Source of the DNA: Phenylobacterium sp.
GTDB taxonomy: Bacteria; Pseudomonadota; Alphaproteobacteria; Caulobacterales; Caulobacteraceae
Reading direction: 5' to 3'
Assembly (NCBI GenBank): GCA_017991675.1
Contig: JAGOQB010000010.1
Location: 1 to 64,000, forward strand
Length of the DNA: 64,000 nt
Under the pieces are notes generated by a model. The model saw nothing but the letters and a program-made list of their open reading frames with translations, ran no database searches and had not been told where the DNA came from. The translations under genes were made by a program, and so were the position numbers. This document shows positions 9,271 through 18,490 of the stretch, one piece after another; the stretch's first letter is position 1, and each line of letters starts with the position of its first letter.

Positions 9271-10100
9271 AGGTAGTGCACGATCCGTCGACGGGTGAGG
9301 GCGAAGGTGGTGAAGGTTCCGGCCCAGCCGAGCACGGCCAGGATCACCATGAAGATGTAGGTGCGCGGGTCCACGACATTGCCGAGCAGCGGCGCGCGGA
9401 CGACCTCCAGCAGGTGATAGAACGGGTTGAGCACCAGCACCGCGTGATCCAGCAGGCGCCCGCCGGGCAGCCAGAACACCGGGGTCATGAACATCGCGAA
9501 CTGCACGACCGAGCCGACGATCTGCGGAATGTCGCGGAAGCGGGCCGAGGCGATGCCGGCCGCCAGGCTGATCCAGGCGATGTTGACCAGCAGCAGCAGC
9601 ACGCCGACCAGGCCCATCAGCACGTCGGTCTGGCGCCAGTGGTCGTAGTAGACCAGCACGCCGACGATGATGATCAGGTGGTGGGCCAGGTTGATCACGT
9701 TGCGCATCACCGTGCGCCACACGAAGGTGAACATCGGCAGCGAGCTCTGGCTCAGGATGCCGGCGGCCTGCACGAAGGTCTGGCAGCCCTCGAGAATGAC
9801 GTTGGCGATCAGGCCCCAGACGACGATGCCGAGCGCCACATAGGGGATGAACTCGTTGACCGGGACCTTGAACAGGTTGGCGTAGAGGAACCCGATCCCG
9901 GCCACCATCAGGCCCATGGACAGGGTGATCCAGAACGGGCCGAGGATCGATCCGCGATAGCGCGAGACGACGTCGTGCTTGGCCAGCGACCAGGCCAGGC
10001 CGATGCGGTCGAGCGAGGCGCGCAGGTCGGCGAACGCCATGCTGAACTCGTGCATGGGGCCGCGCCGTCCGGTGCGAACCATGTGTTGTGCGGATTGCAT
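9267..10100 (-). CDS. wzm: ABC-2 type polysaccharide export permease (Wzm type)
   Basis: 277 residues with an N-terminal amphipathic part (WSLAKHDVVSRYRGSILGPFW, the usual ABC-2 entry motif) and six hydrophobic segments. The late FWLPG...LNPFYHLLEVVRAPLLG stretch is diagnostic of Wzm/KpsM-like permeases. With the ATPase it forms the inner-membrane exporter for O-antigen or a related surface glycan. It heads the operon wzm-wzt-GT-GT. ATG at 10100 is taken as start; an internal ATG (MHEFSMAFADL) 15 codons later is an alternative. In Caulobacter, S-layer attachment depends on O-antigen, which fits the RTX locus 13 kb away. Confidence 0.9.
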   Translation of the reverse strand: MQSAQHMVRTGRRGPMHEFSMAFADLRASLDRIGLAWSLAKHDVVSRYRGSILGPFWITLSMGLMVAGIGFLYANLFKVPVNEFIPYVALGIVVWGLIANVILEGCQTFVQAAGILSQSSLPMFTFVWRTVMRNVINLAHHLIIIVGVLVYYDHWRQTDVLMGLVGVLLLLVNIAWISLAAGIASARFRDIPQIVGSVVQFAMFMTPVFWLPGGRLLDHAVLVLNPFYHLLEVVRAPLLGNVVDPRTYIFMVILAVLGWAGTFTTFALTRRRIVHYL

Positions 10101-10242
10101 TCAGTCTCCCGACCAAGAGCGCGCCGACGCACCGGCCATCTGTGGCGCTCGCCGGTGGGTAACAGGTCGCATTTTACGGCGCAAGCATGGCGCCGGGCGT
10201 GGAATCCAAAGGAAAATCCGCTCCGGCGCCGCCAGCTGACGG

Positions 10243-10968
10243 TTACAGCTCGCTTTCGTCCTCGAACGGCGGAGCGCTGGTCTTCATGTGGGCGTGGTCG
10301 GCCCGGTACTGGTTGAAGTGGCGGCGATCGGCGGGCGAGGGCTGGGCGGTCGCGCGGACCAGCCCGCCGGCCGCCAGTTCGGCGGCCGAGCGCTTGCGGA
10401 CCACGAACTCGATCCCGCACTCGCCGATCGGCGTCAGGGTCTGGTCGTAGCGCGGCAGGTCGTAGCGGAAGGTCGAGTTCAGCAGCGCCACCTTCTCGAC
10501 GTCGGCGGCCGGCCCGAGGCCGCCCAGGATCTCCAGCACGTTGATCGAGCGGTCCGACCAGGACTTGGCCTTCAGCATGGTGAAGGTCCACTTGTGGTCG
10601 CGGTTGTGGGTCGAGGGGAACACGCCCTGTTCGTAGAGGTCCTCGTCCGGCACGGTGACGACCAGGAAGCCGCCCGGTTTGAGCGCGCCGAACCAGGCCT
10701 TCAGCCCCTGACGCGGATCGACCAGGTGTTCAAGGCAGTGGCTGGAATGGACGAAGTCGAGGCTCTCGGGGGCCAGGCCCTCGAGGAACTGGGCGTCGCC
10801 GTCCTCCCAGTCCCAGACCCGCACGGACGTCAGGCCCGGGAAGAACGGCACGTAGAGCGACAGCGGGTCGGGCTTGCCGCCGATGTCCAGCCCCTCGCCG
10901 ACGAACCAGCGACGGGTGAAGTTCGGGTCGGCCATCCGGCGAACGATGGATTTCGAAAGTTCTTTCAA
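10243..10968 (-). CDS. SAM-dependent methyltransferase (class I, Methyltransf_11-like)
   Basis: 241 residues. GLDIGGKPDPLSLY is a modified SAM motif I, and SLDFVHSSHCLEHLVDPRQGL with WFGALKPGGFLVVTVPDED gives the post-I to motif III run of small-molecule methyltransferases. Such enzymes in polysaccharide loci often methylate a sugar or chain end, which I infer here but cannot prove. The gene starts 10 bp after the GHMP kinase stop, so the two form an operon. The C-terminal ~60 residues are charged and specific to this protein. Confidence 0.75.
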   Translation of the reverse strand: MKELSKSIVRRMADPNFTRRWFVGEGLDIGGKPDPLSLYVPFFPGLTSVRVWDWEDGDAQFLEGLAPESLDFVHSSHCLEHLVDPRQGLKAWFGALKPGGFLVVTVPDEDLYEQGVFPSTHNRDHKWTFTMLKAKSWSDRSINVLEILGGLGPAADVEKVALLNSTFRYDLPRYDQTLTPIGECGIEFVVRKRSAAELAAGGLVRATAQPSPADRRHFNQYRADHAHMKTSAPPFEDESEL

Positions 10969-10978
10969 GGTCTTGATC

Positions 10979-12016
10979 CTATCGTACGTCCCAGGATTCG
11001 GCCCCGGTCGAGGTGAAGCGAGCGGCCTGGGCCACGCCGCCGAAGCCGCCCAGCAGGCGCTTAAGCCCCTCGCGCCGGGTCGGGTCGACGAGGAACATCA
11101 TGAACCCGCCGCCGCCGGCCCCCGACACCTTGCCGCCGAACACCCCGAAGCTCTTGGCCGCCTCGTAGACGGAGTCGATCATCGGCGAGGACATGTTGTG
11201 GGCGGTCTGCTTCTTCAGGCTCCAGCCGGAATCGAGCAGGGCGCCGAAGCGCGGCAGGTCGCCGGCCACCAGGGCGTCGCGCATCTCGAAGGCGCTGGCC
11301 TTGATGGCGTGCAGACTCTCGATCGACTTGGGGGCGTGACTGCGCATGTTGGCGGTCTGCTCGTCGATGATCGCGGCGGATTCACGGCTGACCCCGGTGA
11401 AGTAGAGCATCAGGCTGGCCTCCAGCTCCTTCATCACCTTGTCCGGCGCCGCGACGCTCTCGACCTCGACCCGCGCGGAATCGAAGAACCGCATGAGGTT
11501 GAGGCCGCCATAGGCCGCGGCGTACTGGTCCTGCGCGCCGCCGGCCAGGCCCAGCTCGCGCCGCTCGATGTCGAAGGCCAGACTGGCGACCGCATGGGCG
11601 TCCATCGACAGTCCCATGAACCTGCGCATGGCCTCCACCATCGCGACCACGAGTGCGGACGATGAGCCCAGACCCGAGCCTGGCGGGCAGTCGGCATAGG
11701 AGACCAGGGTGAGCGGCAAGGCGCGCCCCCCAGCATGATCGGCCATGAAACGGTTATAGACGCCTTTCAGCAGGCGCAGCGGCTCGTCGGTCGGCAGCGG
11801 CGCGACCGCGTTCGCCTGCCAGGTCTGGTCGCGGTCGGCGGCGACCAGGCGGACCTGGCCGTCGTTGCGGGCCTGGACGGTGACGTGGGCGAACAGGTCG
11901 ATGGCCGCATTGAGCACCACCCCGCCGTGTTCGTCGCAATAGGGCGAGACGTCCGTGCTGCCGCCGCCGAAACCGAGACGAAGGGGAGCGCGGGCGCGCA
12001 CCAGTTCATGACGCAT
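10979..12016 (-). CDS. GHMP-family sugar kinase, HddA-like
   Basis: The protein begins MRHELVRARAPLRLGFGGGSTDVSPYCDE, which is the start of D-glycero-alpha-D-manno-heptose 7-phosphate kinases and close sugar-1-kinases. The GHMP ATP-binding loop is PPGSGLGSSSALVVAM (motif 2), and motif 3 is GKVSGAGGGGFMMFLVDP. It should phosphorylate a heptose phosphate or a 6-deoxyhexose at C1 on the way to a GDP-sugar. No heptose isomerase, phosphatase or guanylyltransferase is next to it, so the pathway is incomplete here. The open frame extends 26 codons further to ATG 12094, but family alignment favours 12016. It is divergent from the lipoprotein gene. Confidence 0.75.
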   Translation of the reverse strand: MRHELVRARAPLRLGFGGGSTDVSPYCDEHGGVVLNAAIDLFAHVTVQARNDGQVRLVAADRDQTWQANAVAPLPTDEPLRLLKGVYNRFMADHAGGRALPLTLVSYADCPPGSGLGSSSALVVAMVEAMRRFMGLSMDAHAVASLAFDIERRELGLAGGAQDQYAAAYGGLNLMRFFDSARVEVESVAAPDKVMKELEASLMLYFTGVSRESAAIIDEQTANMRSHAPKSIESLHAIKASAFEMRDALVAGDLPRFGALLDSGWSLKKQTAHNMSSPMIDSVYEAAKSFGVFGGKVSGAGGGGFMMFLVDPTRREGLKRLLGGFGGVAQAARFTSTGAESWDVR

Positions 12017-12222
12017 GAGGAGCGATCTGATCCCGACCTGACTGACTGCGATGAGGGCGGGGTAGTCGCCGCCGGCCAGCTTGGCAACCGTCATCGGCGC
12101 CGGATGACGGCCCGGCGACTCGCAGCATTATCTTCGCGGCGACCCTGGCGAGAGCCCGGACAGCTATCTATCTGGGCTGTGGGCCGCCCAATCCTCCCCC
12201 CGGGGGCGCTCGGAAGTTTCGT

Positions 12223-12918
12223 ATGAAATCCATCCTCAACATTGCGGGTGCGGCGGCTATCGCCCTGACCCTTTCGGCCTGTGACCAGCCCGCGCCGTGG
12301 GCGCGCGCGGCCACGGCGCCCGAGCCGGTCAAGGTCGCCGAGAACCTGCGCGCCCAGGCCGTGGCCTGGAACGACGACGCCCAACGCTTCGAAATCAACG
12401 GCGCGCCGCTTAAGGCCGGCCGACTCTGGACCTTTGACGGCACGACCGAGGGCTTCGTCGCCGCCGGCGGCGAGGTGCTGCCGGCCAGTCCGGTCGGCAT
12501 CGACCTGCACAATGGCGCGGCCGACACCATGCTGCGCTCGCCCAAGGGGCTGGCGCTCGACGGCAGCCGCTATTCGCTGGTGCTCGTGCGCCTGACGCGG
12601 ACCCGCGCCGGCGCCGACTGGGACGGTTCGATCTTCTATTCGACGACCGCGCACGGCGAGGCCGGCGAGTATCAGGCCAAGCCGCGCGACGGCGCCGACC
12701 CTGCGGTCAACGAGACCGTCGTGCTGGTCTACGACATGGCCAAGCTGAAGATGGGCGGCGACGACTGGACCAACTCGCTGATCGACCAGATCCGCGTCGA
12801 CACAGACGACGCGGCCGGCGGCGGCTTTGTCGTGCACCAGGTCGCGGTGACCGAAAATCCGGGGGTGACCGCGCTGGCCCAGGCCCCCATGGGGCCGACC
12901 GCCATCGCCCAGCGCTAG
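12223..12918 (+). CDS. Hypothetical lipoprotein
   Basis: 231 residues starting MKSILNIAGAAAIALTLSACDQ: a short basic head, hydrophobic core and lipobox LSAC with the lipidated Cys at residue 19. The Asp at position +2 would favour inner-membrane retention under the E. coli rule, which may not hold here. The mature part has no family I recognise. It is rich in beta-like segments (RYSLVLVRLTRTRAG, DWDGSIFYST) and may be a beta-sandwich. It sits alone between two minus-strand polysaccharide operons. Confidence 0.7.
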   Translation: MKSILNIAGAAAIALTLSACDQPAPWARAATAPEPVKVAENLRAQAVAWNDDAQRFEINGAPLKAGRLWTFDGTTEGFVAAGGEVLPASPVGIDLHNGAADTMLRSPKGLALDGSRYSLVLVRLTRTRAGADWDGSIFYSTTAHGEAGEYQAKPRDGADPAVNETVVLVYDMAKLKMGGDDWTNSLIDQIRVDTDDAAGGGFVVHQVAVTENPGVTALAQAPMGPTAIAQR

Positions 12919-12944
12919 GTCGTGTGGCTCCGGTCCAGGGCGGC

Positions 12945-14087
12945 TCAGGTCGCTTTGGCGGCGGCCAGCTCCTCCATCCGCGCCACGTAGCGCAGGCCGA
13001 TCGCCCGGGCGCTGAAGTTCGTGCGGATGTGGCGGCGGGCGCGTTCGCCGAGCGCCCGGGTCCAGGCCGGATCGTCCAGCAGGCCGCCGATCAGCTCCAC
13101 GGCGTGGTCGACCGACGGATCGGCCCAGACCTGGCCCTCGCCGAACAGGTAGGCGTCCGGGGCGACGGGGATCAGCTTGCAGTCGACCAGCAGGCTGGTG
13201 TCGGGCGTCATGAAGTCGAGATTGCCCGAATAGTTGGTGGCCACCGCTGCGCGACCCATGACCATCGCCTCGGCCGGCCCGCGGCCGAAGCCCTCGGACC
13301 TGTGCAGCGACACGAAGGCGTCGCAGCAGCGGACCAGGTTCTTGATCTCGTTGTCGCTGAGCTGGCGGGTGATCGCCTGGATCTGGCCGCCCATCGCGCG
13401 GATGCGCCGTTCCAGCTCCTTGCGGGCCGGGTTGCCATCGTCGCCGCCCTTGTACTTCACGACCGCGTGCAGCGGCGCGTGCGGGCGCTGGGCGACCAGC
13501 TTCTCGAACGCCTCCAGCATGGCGAACGGGTTCTTGCGCTCGGCGTAGGACGAGAAGTCGAAGAAGAACAGGCAGACGAAGGCGTTCTCGGGAATGCCGA
13601 AATGCCGGCGGCCGAGGAACGACGACATGGTCAGTTCGACCGACAGCGGCATGTGCGTGATCGGCCGCGCAGTCGCGGCGGCGACCGCACCCTGGATGAA
13701 CTGCGACGGGGCCCAGACCTCGTCGAAGCGGTCGAGGATCTTGGCCCAGGGCGCGGGGTACTTGGCCAGTTCCCAGGCCGGATAGATGATGTTGTAGGCG
13801 CTTTCGAAGGCCGGGCCCGAGCCCAGGTGCTCGAGCACGCCCATCGCCTGCTCGACCTCGTCGGCGTTGATGCAGAAGAGGTTGGCCTTGGGGCTCAGTT
13901 TCGGAACGATATGGCCGGCGAACTCCCGCTCGAAGTCGGGGTCCTTGTTGCGGTCCATGCCGTAGATGTCGATGACGCCGGGCGTGGCGCCGGCGGCGCG
14001 GAAGGCGCGGAAGGCCGAGCGCACATGCTCGGCCATGCCGATGGCCGAGAACGGATGGCCGACGAGGACAAGGTCTTCAGGCGTCAT
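12945..14087 (-). CDS. Glycosyltransferase family 4 protein
   Basis: 380 residues of GT-B type. The N-terminal acceptor domain begins LVLVGHPFSAIGMAEHVRSA, and the C-terminal donor domain has FVSLHRSEGFGRGPAEAMVMG with the E..GRG..EA pattern, followed by YSGNLDFMT. A KNPFAMLEAFEKL block matches the ARKNPEAMIAAF of the GT at 5379-6617, so the two are homologous. It should add a sugar from a nucleotide donor at the inner membrane. ATG at 14087 overlaps the stop of the preceding three-module gene by ATGA, indicating coupled translation. Sugar and linkage are not predictable. Confidence 0.85.
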   Translation of the reverse strand: MTPEDLVLVGHPFSAIGMAEHVRSAFRAFRAAGATPGVIDIYGMDRNKDPDFEREFAGHIVPKLSPKANLFCINADEVEQAMGVLEHLGSGPAFESAYNIIYPAWELAKYPAPWAKILDRFDEVWAPSQFIQGAVAAATARPITHMPLSVELTMSSFLGRRHFGIPENAFVCLFFFDFSSYAERKNPFAMLEAFEKLVAQRPHAPLHAVVKYKGGDDGNPARKELERRIRAMGGQIQAITRQLSDNEIKNLVRCCDAFVSLHRSEGFGRGPAEAMVMGRAAVATNYSGNLDFMTPDTSLLVDCKLIPVAPDAYLFGEGQVWADPSVDHAVELIGGLLDDPAWTRALGERARRHIRTNFSARAIGLRYVARMEELAAAKAT

Positions 14088-17000
14088 GACTTGTCCAGCA
14101 GGTCGGCGTCGGCGGCGTTCTTGATCGCCTCAAGCCAGGCGTGGCCGAAGCGCTGGTCGGGTTCCAGGTGGGCGCCTTCGCCCCATTCGTTCCAGGCGTT
14201 GATGAACACGATCCGCTCGTCGCCGAAGTTCTGGCGGCGGGTCTCTTCGAACATCGCCTCAGTCCAGGCCTGGAAGGCGCCGGGCGTGGCGTGCTGGTAG
14301 TTCCAGCCGCTGTCCTGGCGGCGGGGGGTGTTGTCCCAGGACGGCATCACCCCGCGGAAGCGCTTGTGGCCCAGCGGCTCGGTCCCGAGATAGTTGCGGA
14401 CCATCTGGCGATAGTCGTTCACGCGGCCCTCGAAGCGGGCGTTGTAGAGCGGGCCCGGCGGATGGATCAGCGCGCCGTTGCCGGCCGGCGGGAACTCCAC
14501 CGAGGCGTCGAAGCCGATGCTGGCCGGATCGGTCTTGCCGCCGGCCTTCTCGAAGCTCTCGACGAAGGCCAGGTGGATCTCGCCGATCCCGGCCTGGCGG
14601 CAATGGTCGCGCCAGGCGTCGGCCCACGCCTTGGCGTCCGGCAGCAGGCCGGGGCGGTAAATCAGCACCAGCGGCTTGCCGTTCACCCGGATGTAGTTCG
14701 GCCGCTGCAGGAACGGCTCCATCTCGGCGATCGAGGCCTCGGCGTCGCCGCTCGCATAGGTCTGGGCCAGCAGCACGTCGCGCTCCTGGCCGTCCCAGGT
14801 GCGGGTCCAGTTTTCGTTGGCCCAGCACAGGCAGAACGGGAAATCATCGGCGCTGCCGTCCAGCAACGGCTCGAGCGGCGTCTCAAGAATGCGGCGTCCG
14901 CCGGTGAACCAGTAGAAATAGTGGCAGAATCCGCCGATCCCGTAGCGGCTGGCGAGCTCGGCCTGGCGGCGCATCGCCTCGGGGTTGGAGAGGTCGTAGA
15001 AACCGAGGTCGGCCGGCACGTGCGGCTGGTAGTGGCCGCGATAGTTCGGCAGCGCGCGGCTGACATTGGTCCACTCGGTGAAGCCGGGGCCCCACCAGCG
15101 GTCGTTCTCCGCCACCGTATGGAACTGCGGCAGGTGGAAGGCGATCGTCCGCACGCGGTTGAGGGCTTCGAGCCGCTCGCCCCAGCGCTCGACGAACTTC
15201 TGCTGATTGCGCGTCGCCAGACGGTGCTTGTAGCCGCTGTCGATCGAGTTGGAGGTGATGCTCAGGTGGTGGACGATGGCCGAGGTCGGCTCGTAGATCA
15301 CCCGCAGGCCGCGCTCGCGCAGCCGGAAGCAGAGGTCGGCGTCCTCGCAATAGGCCGGCGCGAAGGTCAGGTCGAAGCCGCCCAGCTCGCCGAACACCGC
15401 ACGGCGGACCATCAGGCAGGCGCCAGAGGCGTAGTCGACCTCGCGCCGCACGTTCCAGCGCGGCAGCTGCGGATCCTCGAACAGGCCGATCATTTCCGCA
15501 GCGCCGTCGACGCCGATGCGGGCGCCGGCCTCCTGCAGGCGCCCGTCCGGGAACAGCATCTTCGGGGCGACGGCGCCGACGTCCGCCTCCTCGGCGAACG
15601 GGGCCAGCAGCGCCGGCAACCAGCCGGGGCGCACCTGGACGTCGTTGTTCAGGAACACCACGAACTCGCCGCGCGCCTCGCCGGCGGCGCGGTTGCAGGT
15701 GCGGATGAAGCCGAGGTTCTCGGGGTTCGAGATCAGCTTCAGGCCCGGAACCTTGGCCAGCACCCGGGCCGTGTCGTCGCTCGAGGCGTCGTCGATGACG
15801 ATGACTTCAGCCTCGTCCAGGTCGCCGCAGGCCTGCAGCGCGGCCAGGCATTCGAGGGTGAAGGTCAGGTTGTTGTAGGCCGGGATGACGATCGAGACCT
15901 GCGGCGCCTGCGGCGCGGCGAAGGCGAGGCCGGCGGCGGCCTTGTCGATGTCGCGGCCCTCGACCTTGATCAGGTCGAAGGGCTTGACCCGCACGTCGCC
16001 GATCGACCGCTCGCGGATGCGTTTGCGGGCCGCCTTCAGGTCGCGATAGGCCTGGTTGTCGTAGGCTCCGGCGTCGCGGGCCCGGCCCGCGGCTCGCAGC
16101 TGTTCGAACAGCCCCGCCTCGCCCTGCGGCCGCGCCACGGTGGCGCCCGGCTCGGGCTTGGGCGTGCGGCTCAGGGCCCAGTGCTCCAGCGAGGAGACCG
16201 GCTGCTCGGCCGCCTGGGGGTTTTCCAGCAGGTAGGCGATCTCGTTGAAGTCGGCCGCCGGCGAGACGCCTTCGAAGGCGCCTTCGGTCAGGTAGTGGAC
16301 GACCGGATGCATGGCGGCCGGCATCTCGGCCTGCTGGTCGAGGTAGTAGGCGGTGTCGAAGTGGATGCTGGGGTCGCGGCGTTCCTCGAACCCATGCGCC
16401 AGGAAGTGCGCCAGCGCGCTGGAGCCCATGGGGGCCGCGTCGCGATAGCGGTCCATGTACCAGCCCGGCTCGAACAGCGGGTGAGGGCTGCGCATCTCGC
16501 TGGCGCCGCTGGTCGCGTAGTGCAGCAGGGGCGCGACGTCGGCCTCGGCCACGTCGGGGTTCATCGCCAGATACCAGGCGCCGCTGAACAGCGGGTGCGG
16601 CTCGTAGCCCTTGCGCCAGCCCTCGCGCAGATAGTGGACCAGCGGGTTCTCGCCGCTGTCGGCGACCTCCTCGGCCTGGCCGACATAGTGGCGCACGTCG
16701 AACAGCGGATGCGGGTCGTAGCCTTCGGTGACGCCCTTGTGCAGGAAGTGCTGCAGGGCGGTGAGGCCGGTGGCGGCGACCTTGACGGCGTGGCGGCCGC
16801 GATAGTCCTTCAGGTCGAACAGCGGGTGCGGGGCGCGTCCCTCCTGGTCGCCGGCGACCAGATAGTGAGCCAGCGGCGCCCAGCGCGAGCCGCGCAGGTC
16901 GTCGTTGTTTTCAAGATACCAGGCCTGGTCGAACAGCGCCTTGGGATTGACGCCGCCGTCGGGGCCGGCGCGGACATAGCCGATCAGGTCGCGCGCCTGG

Positions 17001-17281
17001 CCGCCGTCGCGCCCCAGGCCGAGCCTGAGCTTGAAGTCCCAGACCCCCGAGCGGGCGATCAGCGCCGCGCGGCCGGGCCACTTGGCTCTCGCCAGCATCA
17101 GGTCGATGCGCTGTTCGGTCGGCCCCTTGTCGGCCGGGCCCACCCGGCGGGCGGCGGCCTTGCGGAAGCGGTTCCAGCGATCCTCGGCCACCACGCGCCG
17201 GGCGCGATGCAGGTCGCGGCGCCTGGCGAGCAGAGCCTCGGCAGTGTTGTCGGGAACGGGGTGTTGGGTGTCGTTGGCCAC
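14084..17281 (-). CDS. Three-module glycan enzyme: FDxxWYL repeats, GT2 and WbsX/GH99-like
   Basis: About 1065 residues from a GTG at 17281, the first usable start after the upstream stop. Residues 1-115 are a charged, helical head ending with IARSGVW. Residues ~116-363 are seven repeats of about 38 residues: LFD..WYL...., then PL.HYL..G..EGR.PHP. Residues ~462-690 are a family 2 glycosyltransferase (VSIVIPAYNNLTFTLECL, VIDDASSDD, FLNNDVQVRPGWL, YCEDADLCFR). Residues ~711-1060 are a WbsX domain related to GH99 (FHLPQFHTVAENDRWWG, EWTNVS, CWANENWTRTWDG, INAWNEWGEGAHLEPD). It likely adds and trims or remodels sugars on a surface glycan. It follows the sulfotransferase by 25 bp and overlaps the next GT. 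Confidence 0.85.
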   Translation of the reverse strand: MANDTQHPVPDNTAEALLARRRDLHRARRVVAEDRWNRFRKAAARRVGPADKGPTEQRIDLMLARAKWPGRAALIARSGVWDFKLRLGLGRDGGQARDLIGYVRAGPDGGVNPKALFDQAWYLENNDDLRGSRWAPLAHYLVAGDQEGRAPHPLFDLKDYRGRHAVKVAATGLTALQHFLHKGVTEGYDPHPLFDVRHYVGQAEEVADSGENPLVHYLREGWRKGYEPHPLFSGAWYLAMNPDVAEADVAPLLHYATSGASEMRSPHPLFEPGWYMDRYRDAAPMGSSALAHFLAHGFEERRDPSIHFDTAYYLDQQAEMPAAMHPVVHYLTEGAFEGVSPAADFNEIAYLLENPQAAEQPVSSLEHWALSRTPKPEPGATVARPQGEAGLFEQLRAAGRARDAGAYDNQAYRDLKAARKRIRERSIGDVRVKPFDLIKVEGRDIDKAAAGLAFAAPQAPQVSIVIPAYNNLTFTLECLAALQACGDLDEAEVIVIDDASSDDTARVLAKVPGLKLISNPENLGFIRTCNRAAGEARGEFVVFLNNDVQVRPGWLPALLAPFAEEADVGAVAPKMLFPDGRLQEAGARIGVDGAAEMIGLFEDPQLPRWNVRREVDYASGACLMVRRAVFGELGGFDLTFAPAYCEDADLCFRLRERGLRVIYEPTSAIVHHLSITSNSIDSGYKHRLATRNQQKFVERWGERLEALNRVRTIAFHLPQFHTVAENDRWWGPGFTEWTNVSRALPNYRGHYQPHVPADLGFYDLSNPEAMRRQAELASRYGIGGFCHYFYWFTGGRRILETPLEPLLDGSADDFPFCLCWANENWTRTWDGQERDVLLAQTYASGDAEASIAEMEPFLQRPNYIRVNGKPLVLIYRPGLLPDAKAWADAWRDHCRQAGIGEIHLAFVESFEKAGGKTDPASIGFDASVEFPPAGNGALIHPPGPLYNARFEGRVNDYRQMVRNYLGTEPLGHKRFRGVMPSWDNTPRRQDSGWNYQHATPGAFQAWTEAMFEETRRQNFGDERIVFINAWNEWGEGAHLEPDQRFGHAWLEAIKNAADADLLDKS

Positions 17282-17306
17282 GGTCGGGATTCTCAGGCGC
17301 GGGGCT

Positions 17307-18326
17307 TTAGCGGCCGGCCAGGGCGGTGTCGACCATCGCCTCGATCTTCGCGCGCTCCTGCCGCAGGATCGCCAGGTCGCGCTCCAGGGCCTTGATCTGC
17401 TGCTCACGCACCTCGCCCAGCTGGCGTTGATAGAGCAGTTCGGCGCGGGTCGAATCGAGGGTGCTGGTCACGGGCGTGACCAATACGCCCATCTGCGACT
17501 TCATTTGGGCGATCTGGGCTGCGGCGCGCTCCAGCGGGGCGCGGTCGGGCGTCTCGCCCGCAGCTGCGGCGGTGAACCAGTCGAGCACCTCCTGGGCCAT
17601 GGCCCCGACCATCGGCACGTCGGCCAGCGCGCCCATGCCGTCGTTGTGGCGCAGGTCCTTGGTCAGGAAGCCGTCAATCCGGTCGGCGGCGTGCTCGGTC
17701 AGGCGCGGCAGCGGGGCACCCAGCGCCTGCTCCATCCTGGCGACCTCGGCCCGCCAGTCGGCCAGCAGGCCGTCATAGGAGACGAAGGCCCTCGGCAGGT
17801 CGCGCGAGCCGGCCTCGGCGGCCAGCATGTACAGCGTCCAGACCAGCACCGATTTTTCGACCGGAAAGGCGTCGCGGCGGGCGAGCGACCCGGCCACGGC
17901 CAACGGGTGGCGCACCGGGATGACCACGCGGGCGGGCATGTCGAGGCGCTCGAGCGCCGCGCGCCACATCGGCAGCAGCACCGAGACGCGGGGGTCCTTG
18001 AGCAGCGGATAGATCGACTCGCCGAACTCGGCCCTGAAGAGGTCGACCGCGCGCGTCGTCCAGTCGGCCTCGGCCTCCGGATCCAGCGGCGCGTAGGGCA
18101 GGTTGAAGGGGTCGTCCCAGGCGCTGGCGGCCGCGCGCAGGCGCTGGTCGTTGAACACCGAGATCTTCCAGGGCTCGAAGTAGCCCTTGGCGTTATGTTC
18201 GTCGCCCGGCATCACGTTGTCGGGCAGTTCGGCCCCGGCCAGGGCCAGCAGCTGGGCCGTCGCCGAGGTGCCGGAGCGGTGCATGCCGAGGACCAGGTAG
18301 GCGGTCCGCTGGAAGGTCTGCTGCAT
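17307..18326 (-). CDS. Sulfotransferase family protein
   Basis: 339 residues. The N-terminus AYLVLGMHRSGTSATAQLL is the 5'-phosphosulfate loop that binds PAPS. RVVIPVRHPLAVAGSLARRD is the 3'-phosphate-binding region. It should sulfate a carbohydrate in the polysaccharide assembled by the neighbouring enzymes. ATG at 18326 with AAAGG upstream gives this start; the longer open frame is rejected because its head is Arg/Pro-rich and aligns with nothing. The C-terminal 60 residues form a heptad-like coiled coil (QIKALERDLAILRQERAKI), perhaps for oligomerisation. It heads the three-gene minus-strand operon and is divergent from the operon starting at 18491. Confidence 0.8.
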   Translation of the reverse strand: MQQTFQRTAYLVLGMHRSGTSATAQLLALAGAELPDNVMPGDEHNAKGYFEPWKISVFNDQRLRAAASAWDDPFNLPYAPLDPEAEADWTTRAVDLFRAEFGESIYPLLKDPRVSVLLPMWRAALERLDMPARVVIPVRHPLAVAGSLARRDAFPVEKSVLVWTLYMLAAEAGSRDLPRAFVSYDGLLADWRAEVARMEQALGAPLPRLTEHAADRIDGFLTKDLRHNDGMGALADVPMVGAMAQEVLDWFTAAAAGETPDRAPLERAAAQIAQMKSQMGVLVTPVTSTLDSTRAELLYQRQLGEVREQQIKALERDLAILRQERAKIEAMVDTALAGR

Positions 18327-18490
18327 GTCGCCTTTGTCTCGCTTCGGACGTCCTCGCCGGTCCTGGTCTGCGTGCCGAACCGGCGTTCTCGCCGCGATTT
18401 CAAACCGGAACCGCCGGGCTCTGGCGTTCCGCTGTATGGCCGCTTGCGCGCCGCTGCAAGGCTGACGCGGTTGATCGAAGGGCGCAACTG

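Noticed and set aside
12017-12094. 26-codon N-terminal extension of the sugar kinase
   Set aside because: Family members begin at the RARAPLR block; the extension has no ribosome site, though it cannot be fully excluded.
14141-17395. 1084-residue plus-strand open frame
   Set aside because: Opposite-strand shadow of the three-module enzyme, caused by high GC; low-complexity Val/Gly/Arg composition and no motifs.
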